Positions 26,093-33,478 of a stretch of 36,685 nt of DNA are shown here, one piece after another; the first letter of the stretch is position 1; the number at the start of each line of letters is the position of its first letter. The translations under genes were made by a program, and so were the position numbers. Location of the stretch: positions 1 to 36,685 of the forward strand of contig JAUXOG010000130.1 in the NCBI GenBank assembly GCA_030682385.1, given 5' to 3'. The DNA is from Bacteroidota bacterium (GTDB lineage Bacteria; Bacteroidota; Ignavibacteria; UBA10030; BY39). The notes under the pieces were generated by a model, which searched no databases, was not told the DNA's origin, and saw only the letters and a program-made list of their open reading frames with translations.

Positions 26093-29000
26093 ATGTTCAG
26101 AGAAACAATGAAAATAGCTATAAAGGTTCTTCTTGTAGAAGAAAATTTGATATACACGAAGTTCGTTACATCAATGCTCAAGAAGCAAGGATTACCGGGG
26201 TACGATCAGGAATTTGAAATTAGAGCAGTTGATAATTTAGCTGTCGGTCTCGAAATGTTGGCACACAAACAATTCGATTTGATAATTACAAATTTAGGTT
26301 CACGTAAAGATAATGAAAAATTTGAGATGATTAAAAAGATAAACCGCGAAGCTCCGAATCTTCCGGTTATTATTCTTTGCAAATCGCATTCAGAAATTAT
26401 TTCAATGCAATCAGCGGTCGAAAGTTTAGAAAATCTTGATTATTTGGTTAAAGGGGAATTCAACGAGGCGATTCTGAAACAAACTATTCGCAACGTATTC
26501 AAAAATAAATTATCGTTATTGAAGTACCGTACACGAGAAGAGTCGCAATTCGAGTTATTCAAAATTAATGCAAACCCGATGTGGATTTATGATATCGAGA
26601 CACTTCGCTTCCTTGCAGTGAACAAAGCGGCTATAAAACATTATGGTTATACTGAAGAAGAATTTCTGTCGATGAGTATTAAGGATATACGTCCGACAGA
26701 AGATATCCCGGTGTTAATTGACCATCTAAAAAAGCAGAATCCCGGATTGGACGCAGGGGGTATTTGGCAGCACTTGAAGAAAGACGGAACTATAATTTTT
26801 GCCGAAATTACTTCTCAAGCTTTCATTCATAAAAATCGAAATGCAAAAATGATTTTTGTGCGCGACCGTTCGGACTATGTAAACCAAACGGAACAGCTAA
26901 AACTGTTACAGTCGGCACTTGAAGCTTCTGCTAATACAATAATCATAACCGATAATAATGGTAAAATCGAATGGGTGAATCAAGCGTTTACTAAACTCAC
27001 CGGTTATATATCAGAGGAAGTGTTGGGAAATAATCCGAATGTTTTAAAATCCGGTCTTCAGGATGATGAGTTCTATAAAAATTTATGGCAAACAATTTTA
27101 GATGGACGTGTCTGGAAAGGTGAATTTGCTAATCGCAGAAAAGATGGTACGGTTTATTTTGAAGAATCAACTATTACTCCAGTCAAAGATGATGAAAATC
27201 AGATAACACACTTCATTGCGGTGAAACAGGATATTACAGAACGAAAGCAAGCCGAGGAAAAGTTGCTGGCAAGCGAAGACCGTTACCGTAGTTTCTTCGA
27301 AGCCGATTTAACAGGCGATTTTATTTCAACTCCAAGCGGGAAAATCCTCGCTTGCAACGAAGCCTTCGCGAAGATATTCGGCTTTGATTCTGTTGATGAG
27401 GTTTTAGATAACAATGCGAGTGAACTATATGGAAGTATTTCTGACAGGTCGGAATTTTTGCAGCTTCTCAAAGAAAAGAAAATGTTGAAAGACATTCGCT
27501 TCAAGATGAGGCGGCGAGACGGAAAAATGATCTATATCCTCGAAAACGTTGTTGGTGAATTTGATGATAATGGTGAGTTAATTCAGTTTAAAGGATTTAT
27601 CATCGATGAAACAGAACGGGTACAGGCTGAAGAAATTATTTCTCAGTCTGAAGAACGATACCGGACTATCGTTAATACCTCGAGCGATGTAATTGCACAA
27701 ATCTCGACTCAAGGAATCATAACATCTCTGAATCCATCCTTCGAACGGATTACAGGTTGGTCGAGTGATGAATGGATTGGGAAAAATTTTCTAGAGTTGG
27801 TTTACTTTGATGATGTTCAATCGACTTCAGATTACTTGACGAATGCATTCAATGGTGAATCGTTACAGTTATTTAATCTCCGCCTTCGAACAAAATCTGG
27901 TATTTTTATAAATTTCGAAATAAACGTTACACCACAAATTTTAAACGGGCAGGTTATAGGATTATTAGCTTCTGCCCGTGATACTACAACAAGAGAAAAA
28001 TTGGAAGAACAAGTGCGTCAAGTTCAAAAAATGGAAAGTTTAGGTGCACTTGCCGGCGGAATTGCACACGATTTTAATAATTTGTTAAGTATCATTTTAG
28101 GTCATACCTCGATTATAGAAAAAAACGTCTCCGACCCTGCACGGTTAAATGCAAGTGTTGATGCAATTACAAACGCAGTAAAGCGGGGGACAGGTTTGCT
28201 CCGTCAGTTGCTGATGTTTTCTCGCAAATCGGAAGTACATTTCGAAACAGTTCAACTAAACGATGTTCTGAATGAATTCCTAAAAATGTTATTAGGCACA
28301 TTCCCCAAAATAATTTCTATGAATGTCGATCTCAATAAAAAATTACCATTAGTTAAAGCCGATGTTAACCAATTGCATCAAATATTTTTGAATTTATGTG
28401 TGAACGCACGTGATGCAATGCCCAAAGGTGGTACGCTTTCAGTTCGTACTGAAGTCGTCGATACTGCTATAGTCCGTAAGAAATTCAGAGACGCAAAAGA
28501 TGCTCCATATATATGCGTATCAGTTACCGATACCGGTTCAGGTATGAGTGAAGCCACTATGCAAAAAATATTTGAACCTTTTTTTACAACTAAAGAAAAA
28601 GATAAAGGAACGGGACTTGGTTTAGCGGTAGTTTATGGCAGCGTAAAAAGTCATAACGGTTACATAGATGTCGAATCGACTGTGGGCGAAGGAACGACAT
28701 TCTATGTTTATATTCCCGCCTTGTCGAATGGTGAAAAAGTTACTCCGGTTATTCAAGATGAGAAAACCAACATCGCAGGAGGGAACGAAACGATACTCGT
28801 AGTTGAAGATGAAGAAATGATTCTCGATATTGTAACAAATATTTTAGAAAGCAAAGGTTATAAAGTTATGACTGCCCGCGACGGATACGAAGCTCTTCAA
28901 GTATATATTGAAAAAAAGAACGAGATTGCTCTCGTCATTTCCGATTTAGGACTGCCAAAATTAAACGGTGCGGATTTATTGAAAAAATTAAAAGAAATTA

Positions 29001-29152
29001 ATCCGTTAATAAAAGTAATAATCGCGAGTGGACATATAGAAACCGATGCACAAAGTGAAATGCAAAAATATGGAAATGTAAATTTCATGCAGAAACCATA
29101 TACGGTGTGGAAAGTTCTTAATCAAGTTCGTACGTTAATAGACCTCCGATAA
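26093..29152 (+). CDS. Hybrid sensor histidine kinase with degenerate N-terminal receiver
   Basis: This is a soluble 1019-residue hybrid kinase. In order: a receiver-like domain (about 5-140) in which the usual acceptor Asp is Asn (LIITNLGS); four PAS domains between about 150 and 645; a HisKA dimerisation box AGGIAHDFNNLLSIILGH with His near 659; an ATPase domain with DTGSGMSE and GTGLGLAVVYG; and a C-terminal receiver with Asp in LVISDLGLPKLNG near 953. No membrane segment is visible, so the signal is probably cytosolic (redox, light, ligand in PAS). The first ATG has a poor ribosome site; ATG 26108, preceded by AGAGA, is an alternative. The CheY-like protein just upstream is the likely partner. 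Confidence 0.9.
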   Translation: MFRETMKIAIKVLLVEENLIYTKFVTSMLKKQGLPGYDQEFEIRAVDNLAVGLEMLAHKQFDLIITNLGSRKDNEKFEMIKKINREAPNLPVIILCKSHSEIISMQSAVESLENLDYLVKGEFNEAILKQTIRNVFKNKLSLLKYRTREESQFELFKINANPMWIYDIETLRFLAVNKAAIKHYGYTEEEFLSMSIKDIRPTEDIPVLIDHLKKQNPGLDAGGIWQHLKKDGTIIFAEITSQAFIHKNRNAKMIFVRDRSDYVNQTEQLKLLQSALEASANTIIITDNNGKIEWVNQAFTKLTGYISEEVLGNNPNVLKSGLQDDEFYKNLWQTILDGRVWKGEFANRRKDGTVYFEESTITPVKDDENQITHFIAVKQDITERKQAEEKLLASEDRYRSFFEADLTGDFISTPSGKILACNEAFAKIFGFDSVDEVLDNNASELYGSISDRSEFLQLLKEKKMLKDIRFKMRRRDGKMIYILENVVGEFDDNGELIQFKGFIIDETERVQAEEIISQSEERYRTIVNTSSDVIAQISTQGIITSLNPSFERITGWSSDEWIGKNFLELVYFDDVQSTSDYLTNAFNGESLQLFNLRLRTKSGIFINFEINVTPQILNGQVIGLLASARDTTTREKLEEQVRQVQKMESLGALAGGIAHDFNNLLSIILGHTSIIEKNVSDPARLNASVDAITNAVKRGTGLLRQLLMFSRKSEVHFETVQLNDVLNEFLKMLLGTFPKIISMNVDLNKKLPLVKADVNQLHQIFLNLCVNARDAMPKGGTLSVRTEVVDTAIVRKKFRDAKDAPYICVSVTDTGSGMSEATMQKIFEPFFTTKEKDKGTGLGLAVVYGSVKSHNGYIDVESTVGEGTTFYVYIPALSNGEKVTPVIQDEKTNIAGGNETILVVEDEEMILDIVTNILESKGYKVMTARDGYEALQVYIEKKNEIALVISDLGLPKLNGADLLKKLKEINPLIKVIIASGHIETDAQSEMQKYGNVNFMQKPYTVWKVLNQVRTLIDLR

Positions 29153-29294
29153 TTTTAAAATAAGGAAGAATATTCGATGAACAGACTGATACCGAAAGGG
29201 TTTGGGTAAAGTCATCGAAAGGATTAGAAATTAAGGAGATGATGCGTGATACTGCATTCTGTTCGCACACGATAATGAGCAACGATATTTTTAG

Positions 29295-29995
29295 GGGGCA
29301 AAAGAATTAAAAATACAGAAAACATATTTTGAACAACTCTTTAAAAGCTCACCGTTGGCAATTGTAATCCTCGATAAATCCGATAAGGTTATGCGTGCAA
29401 ACCGCGAATTCTTCAATTTGTTTTCGTACACAGAAGAAGAAACGGTGGGGAAGCCGATTAACGATTTGATTGTACCCCCGGTTTAAGTAATGAGGCGAAT
29501 TCCCTCACTGGAAAAGTAATAAGCGGTGAAGCCCTAAGTTACGATACGATTCGTTGCCGCAAGGATGGAACGCTGTTGAACGTCTCGATACTCGGATCAC
29601 TGATTGCAGGTGATGGAGGACAGGTTGCTGTGTATGGAATTTACCGTGATGTAACTGCTCAATAAAAATATGAAAAAGAGCGTGAAGAATTAATACGGGA
29701 ACTTCAAGAAGCTTTAAAAAATATCAAAACATTAAACGGGTTGCTCTCCATTTGCAGCTCCTGTAAAAAAATCCGTGACGACAAAGGATACTGGAACAAA
29801 GTTGAGCAATATATTTCGCAGCACACCGATGCAAGTTTTACTCACGGTATCTGTCCCGATTGCGCCGAAAAATTCTATCCCGGCTTTGTTAAAAAACAAT
29901 CTAATTCCCAACCCGTCCTCCTACGTCCCGAAAGCATTCGGGACGTAGGAGGATTGACCTCTGAATGCAACTCCGAACTGGTAGCATTTACATAA
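29295..29995 (+). pseudogene. PAS-domain protein with Cys-rich C-terminus, frameshifted
   Basis: The PAS domain (YFEQLFKSSPLAIVILDKSD, then RANREFFNLFSYTEEETVGK) runs to VPPV and stops at 29484. Adding one C to the C5 run at 29475-29479 gives VPPGLSNEANSLTGKVISGE and continues through RDVTAQ. A TAA at 29663-29665 interrupts before KYEKEREELIRELQEALKNI and the family's C-terminal ICSSCKKIRDDKGYWNKVEQ and HGICPDCAEKFYP motif (possible metal-binding Cys pairs). No ATG follows the TAG at 29292. It has at least two lesions plus a lost start, so it is a decaying gene, once probably a signalling partner of the upstream kinase. Its last codons pass through the palindrome at 29916-29953. Confidence 0.75.
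29916..29953. repeat. Extended palindromic element copy 4
   Basis: This is a perfect palindrome with 17-bp arms and AGCA loop. Its core (29926-29943) is TCCCGAAAGCATTCGGGA and it is flanked by CTACG/CGTAG and TCCTC/GAGGA. The 35 bases 29925-29959 recur at 31228-31262, so the Fic gene lies between direct repeats. Confidence 0.85.
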
Positions 29996-30012
29996 AATTA
30001 TTTGTTTAGTTT

Positions 30013-31086
30013 CTATCCTTTTAACAAATCGAGCAATGGTTTGTTGATGAATAAATGATACTTGCCTACCCTGCTCTCCTTTAAAAACTTTCCTTTGGCA
30101 AGCTCAGTCAGGTATCGGCTTGCGGTTCTGTAGTTTACACCCAATCGTTTTCCCAAATTGACTGGAGAAATAATAGGTGATGCAAATAACGCTTCAACCA
30201 AATCGGAAGAATAAATCTTTTTATGCTTTTCCTTAACTCTTTCTCTCGACTTCTGTAGCAATGCTATAAGTTTTAATAAAACATCTTTAGTCTCTTTTGC
30301 CTGCGAATGAAATCCCTTCAGCATGTACAAGATGAACTCGTTCCACTTTTCATCCGAGCTAACGGCACGTAACAATCTGTAATACTCTGCGCGGTTCTTG
30401 TTGATGTATCCGCTGATATATAAAATCGGAAGGTTAAGAAGTTTTTGCTCGATGAGATAAAGTACAATCAATATTCTACCAGCTCTGCCATTTCCGTCAT
30501 CAAACGGATGGATTGCTTCGAATTGATAATGAGCAATCGCACACTTTATGAGCGGGTCGATTGAATCATCGGTATGGAGAAAGTTTTCCCAGTTCCCGAC
30601 CAAGCGTGAAAGCTGGTGTACTGGTGGTGGAGTATAGTGTATTTCACCAGTCGCGATATTCGAGATGGCATTCTGGTGCGTCCGGTATGAGTTCTTTGTT
30701 TCTGGGAGAAGTCTTTTGTGTATCCCAAGAACGAGACGGGTTGAAATTGGAAGTTTTTTTAGCTGGTCAAATCCCCAATAGACTGCTTCACGGTATCGCA
30801 ATACTTCTTTGTCGGGTTGTTGCTGTTCAGCTTCGGGGAAGAGCTGCATTTGTAATACCTGCTCGACTGTTGTATTGATATTCTCAATGCTTGAACTTGC
30901 AACCGATTCTTTGAGAACAGTTGGAGAAAGTAAGAGCATCGGGTTCGGCAACGAATGGGAATAACCGTTGAGTTCTCCCAACTCCGTTCTTGCTTTCAGC
31001 ATGAGGTCGATAAACCGCTCGTGTCTGAAGTTCAGTAGAGGTGGTAGCAGCGGTAAGTTATATGGTATTTTTGGATTGAAAGGCAT
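30013..31086 (-). CDS. Fic-family AMP transferase with C-terminal winged helix
   Basis: This 357-residue Fic protein has the active-site loop HPFDDGNGRAGR at 193-204, with all catalytic residues intact. The inhibitory helix motif [S/T]xxxE[G/N] is seen as SSSIEN (Ser64, Glu68, Asn69), placing it in the class with an N-terminal inhibitory segment, so activity is probably autoinhibited. The C-terminal ~90 residues look like a winged helix (NLGKRLGVNYRTASRYLTEL) that may bind its own promoter. It transfers AMP to hydroxyl groups of target proteins; the target is unknown. AAAGGA lies before the start. It stands alone, convergent with the PAS pseudogene and bracketed by direct repeats. Confidence 0.9.
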   Translation of the reverse strand: MPFNPKIPYNLPLLPPLLNFRHERFIDLMLKARTELGELNGYSHSLPNPMLLLSPTVLKESVASSSIENINTTVEQVLQMQLFPEAEQQQPDKEVLRYREAVYWGFDQLKKLPISTRLVLGIHKRLLPETKNSYRTHQNAISNIATGEIHYTPPPVHQLSRLVGNWENFLHTDDSIDPLIKCAIAHYQFEAIHPFDDGNGRAGRILIVLYLIEQKLLNLPILYISGYINKNRAEYYRLLRAVSSDEKWNEFILYMLKGFHSQAKETKDVLLKLIALLQKSRERVKEKHKKIYSSDLVEALFASPIISPVNLGKRLGVNYRTASRYLTELAKGKFLKESRVGKYHLFINKPLLDLLKG

Positions 31087-31135
31087 AGATTTATCCTTTA
31101 TGTTGTTTGATTTTTATATATACCAAATATACGAA

Positions 31136-31180
31136 ATATGTTACATATCGCAAACTATATGGTACACCGCGTTACATATC
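31136..31180 (-). promoter_or_regulatory. Candidate Fic operator repeats
   Basis: GTTACATATC occurs at 31140-31149 and 31171-31180, 31 bases apart (about three helical turns). The first copy lies within the palindrome ATATGTTACATAT. The position, 50-95 bases before the Fic start, suits binding by the Fic winged helix or another regulator. Confidence 0.45.
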
Positions 31181-31228
31181 CAATTTTCAGATGTCTCTAA
31201 TTCTTAATTAACCACCCGTCCGCCGAAG

Positions 31229-31246
31229 TCCCGAAAGCATTCGGGA
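31229..31246. repeat. Palindromic element copy 5
   Basis: TCCCGAAAGCATTCGGGA. The surrounding 31228-31262 is identical to 29925-29959, giving direct repeats on both sides of the Fic gene. Confidence 0.85.
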
Positions 31247-31383
31247 CGTAGGAGGATTGACCATTTATCCAATGATTCAATGATATGAAACCTTCTGCTT
31301 GATTCTTAATCTGTCCTATCTTATCTTACAATTGTTTCATTAACGGACTAAGTGCCTGAGTGGTAAATATTGAAGGTAAAACT

Positions 31384-32688
31384 ATGAACACAAAACTACT
31401 ACAAAAAAAAGAGCGGTGTATCCGGTCAAGCGTTAAATATTTTTCCGAACGAATGCTCTCCATGTTTCCTGTTTTCGTTATACTTTTTTCCTTGTGCAAT
31501 AATCCACATGCTCAAGCACAAACGCAAATAAAAATTGGCGTTCTTGCTAATAGGGGAACTGAAGAGGCACTAATCCGCTGGAAACCAACCGCCAATTATT
31601 TAACGGCAGAAATTCCACCGCACTCTTTTGCAATCGTTCCATTAGGTTACGATTCGCTGCATAAAGCTGTTGAGTCTGAAGCGGTGGATTTTGTAATCAC
31701 TAATCCTTCAAACTATGTAGAACTTGAATCAGCATACGGTACAACAAGAATTGCTACAATGAAAACGCTGTTTCATGGCAACCCATTAAATATGTACGGG
31801 GCTGTGATTTTTACAAAGGCGGACAGAAATGATATAACGGATTTGAGCGACCTTAAAGGAAAAAAGTTTATGGCAGTTGAAAAAGGATCTTTAGGCGGCT
31901 GGCAAAGCGTATGGCGCGAGTTTAATGATAAGGGAATAGACCCCTTCAGCGATTTTGCCGAACTAGAATTTACAGGTTTTCCGCACGACCTTGTAGTTCT
32001 TGGCGTAAGGGATGGCAAAGCTGATGCCGGCACTATGCGTACCGGTATTCTTGAAAGCATGGCAGCCGAAGGAAAGATAAACCTTTCGGATTTTCGCATC
32101 CTGAACCCGCAGGTGCGTGAAGATTTTCCGCAACTTCTGAGCACACGCTTATATCCTGAATGGGCGTTTGCAAAAACGAAGCATACGCCGGATGAATTAG
32201 CTCAGCAAGTAGTTATTGCACTCCTGAAATTGTCTTATGAAAGCGAGGCTGCAAGAGCTGCAGCAATCGAGGGTTGGACAGTTCCTCTTGACTATATGGC
32301 GGTTCATGAACTTATGATGGAATTGCGGATTGGACACTATAAAAATTATGGTAAATTGACTCTTGAGGACGCGCCCAATAAGTACTGGTATTTAATTGCC
32401 CTATTGATAATTGTAATAATTATCGGTGCGTTTATTGTTATTTATATGAAGAAAACTAACATCAAGCTTTATCAGGCAAAAACTGAAATTGAGAAGGAAC
32501 GCAGTAGTCTTGAGGTTCGTGTAACGGAACGGACACACGAGCTACAAAACCGAATCGAAGAACCCCGCCGCTGGCATAATGTAACGTTAGACCGAGAAGA
32601 CCGTGTCCGTGAACTTAAGAAGGAAGTGAATGAATTATTGCAACAACTTGGTAAAGACAATAAATATAGTAACACCTCACTTCAGTGA
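31384..32688 (+). CDS. PhnD-like periplasmic sensor with transmembrane helix; probably the 5' half of a split sensor kinase
   Basis: A signal sequence (SMFPVFVILFSLCNNPHAQA) leads a PhnD-like periplasmic ligand domain (IKIGVLANRGTEEALIRWKP, DFVITNPSNYVELESAYG, GGWQSVWREF). One membrane helix follows near residues 335-355 and then a coiled coil ending DREDRVRELKKEVNELLQQL. That last segment is the usual linker before PAS and kinase domains in phosphonate-type sensor kinases. The protein stops at TSLQ, which is encoded by the first REP hairpin at 32673. GTG 31360 is possible, but ATG 31384 has GAAGG at good spacing. The missing kinase part is probably the gene at 33479. Confidence 0.82.
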   Translation: MNTKLLQKKERCIRSSVKYFSERMLSMFPVFVILFSLCNNPHAQAQTQIKIGVLANRGTEEALIRWKPTANYLTAEIPPHSFAIVPLGYDSLHKAVESEAVDFVITNPSNYVELESAYGTTRIATMKTLFHGNPLNMYGAVIFTKADRNDITDLSDLKGKKFMAVEKGSLGGWQSVWREFNDKGIDPFSDFAELEFTGFPHDLVVLGVRDGKADAGTMRTGILESMAAEGKINLSDFRILNPQVREDFPQLLSTRLYPEWAFAKTKHTPDELAQQVVIALLKLSYESEAARAAAIEGWTVPLDYMAVHELMMELRIGHYKNYGKLTLEDAPNKYWYLIALLIIVIIIGAFIVIYMKKTNIKLYQAKTEIEKERSSLEVRVTERTHELQNRIEEPRRWHNVTLDREDRVRELKKEVNELLQQLGKDNKYSNTSLQ

Positions 32689-32772
32689 GGTGCAAAAAAC
32701 CGAAAATTAACACCTCGATTTATCGAGGTGAAATAAAAACAAAACTAAACCAATAAACTGTTTTAACAGTTT
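32673..32772. repeat. REP hairpin array, left of the Y1 transposase
   Basis: Three perfect hairpins: CACCTCACTTCAGTGAGGTG (32673-32692), CACCTCGATTTATCGAGGTG (32711-32730) and AAACTGTTTTAACAGTTT (32755-32772). The last two recur unchanged on the right side of the transposase gene. The first hairpin supplies the stop of the upstream sensor gene. Confidence 0.9.
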
Positions 32773-32802
32773 ACAACAAGATTTAAGAAAGGAGAAAAAC
32801 TT

Positions 32803-33252
32803 ATGTCCTTACACTCATACACAAAATGCTGGCTGCATCTTGTGTGGAGTACGCTCAGCAAAGAAAAACTTCTGAATACTCTTGAAGTTAGGAATGCGGT
32901 CTCCTCGTACATATCAGATTATTCAAAAGAGAATAACATTTATATGAAGATTAACCATGTTAATCCCGAACACGTTCATGCGCTTATAGACTTACCGACG
33001 AATATAGCCATCGAAAATGTTTTTAAGCTATTCAAGGGTAGCTCATCTCACTGGATAAATGAAAACAACTTAATACGAACTAAGTTCGCATGGGGTCGCG
33101 GTTACGGTGCATTTTCCGTATCAGAATCAGATGTCGAAAGAGTCGTTCAGTATATTAAGAATCAAGATGAGCACCACCGGAAAATAATTTTTGCAGAAGA
33201 ATTTCATAAATTTATTGAAGCTTATGGATTGAAGTACATCAAAGAAGATTAA
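32803..33252 (+). CDS. IS200-like Y1/HUH transposase (REP-associated type)
   Basis: This 149-residue single-strand DNA transposase of the TnpA/RAYT class has the HUH metal motif His57-Val-His59 in EHVHALID, the candidate catalytic Tyr117 in VVQYIKNQDEHH, and the conserved FKGSSSHWIN and WGRGYGAFSVS. A strong AAAGGAG precedes the ATG. Hairpin arrays lie on both sides, as expected for REP-associated transposases that recognise folded single-stranded hairpins. No accessory tnpB is present. The protein looks intact. Confidence 0.9.
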   Translation: MSLHSYTKCWLHLVWSTLSKEKLLNTLEVRNAVSSYISDYSKENNIYMKINHVNPEHVHALIDLPTNIAIENVFKLFKGSSSHWINENNLIRTKFAWGRGYGAFSVSESDVERVVQYIKNQDEHHRKIIFAEEFHKFIEAYGLKYIKED

Positions 33253-33456
33253 ACCGTTAAAACGGTTGGCTATAAGATAACTTAGTTTCATAACACCTGA
33301 CTGAAGTCAGGTGTTAATTCTAAACTGATAGGTTATAGATATTAAACTGAGGTTAGGGTGTAATGTAAACGCTGTCGTTAACCAAAAATTAACACCTCGA
33401 TTTATCGAGGTGTCTGTAGAAGTGGAAAAACAACGCTAAACTGTTTTAACAGTTTA
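33252..33456. repeat. REP hairpin array, right of the Y1 transposase
   Basis: Four perfect hairpins: AACCGTTAAAACGGTT (33252-33267), an 11-bp-arm hairpin with CACCTGACT arms (33292-33315), CACCTCGATTTATCGAGGTG (33393-33412) and AAACTGTTTTAACAGTTT (33438-33455). The last two match the left array. Arms differ between copies with matching changes on both strands. Confidence 0.9.
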
Positions 33457-33478
33457 CTAATATTAAGAAGCTCAAACT

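Noticed and set aside
31384-32688. Phosphonate ABC transporter binding protein
   Set aside because: The ligand domain is PhnD-like, but the chain continues into a membrane helix and a kinase-type coiled coil, with no transporter genes nearby.
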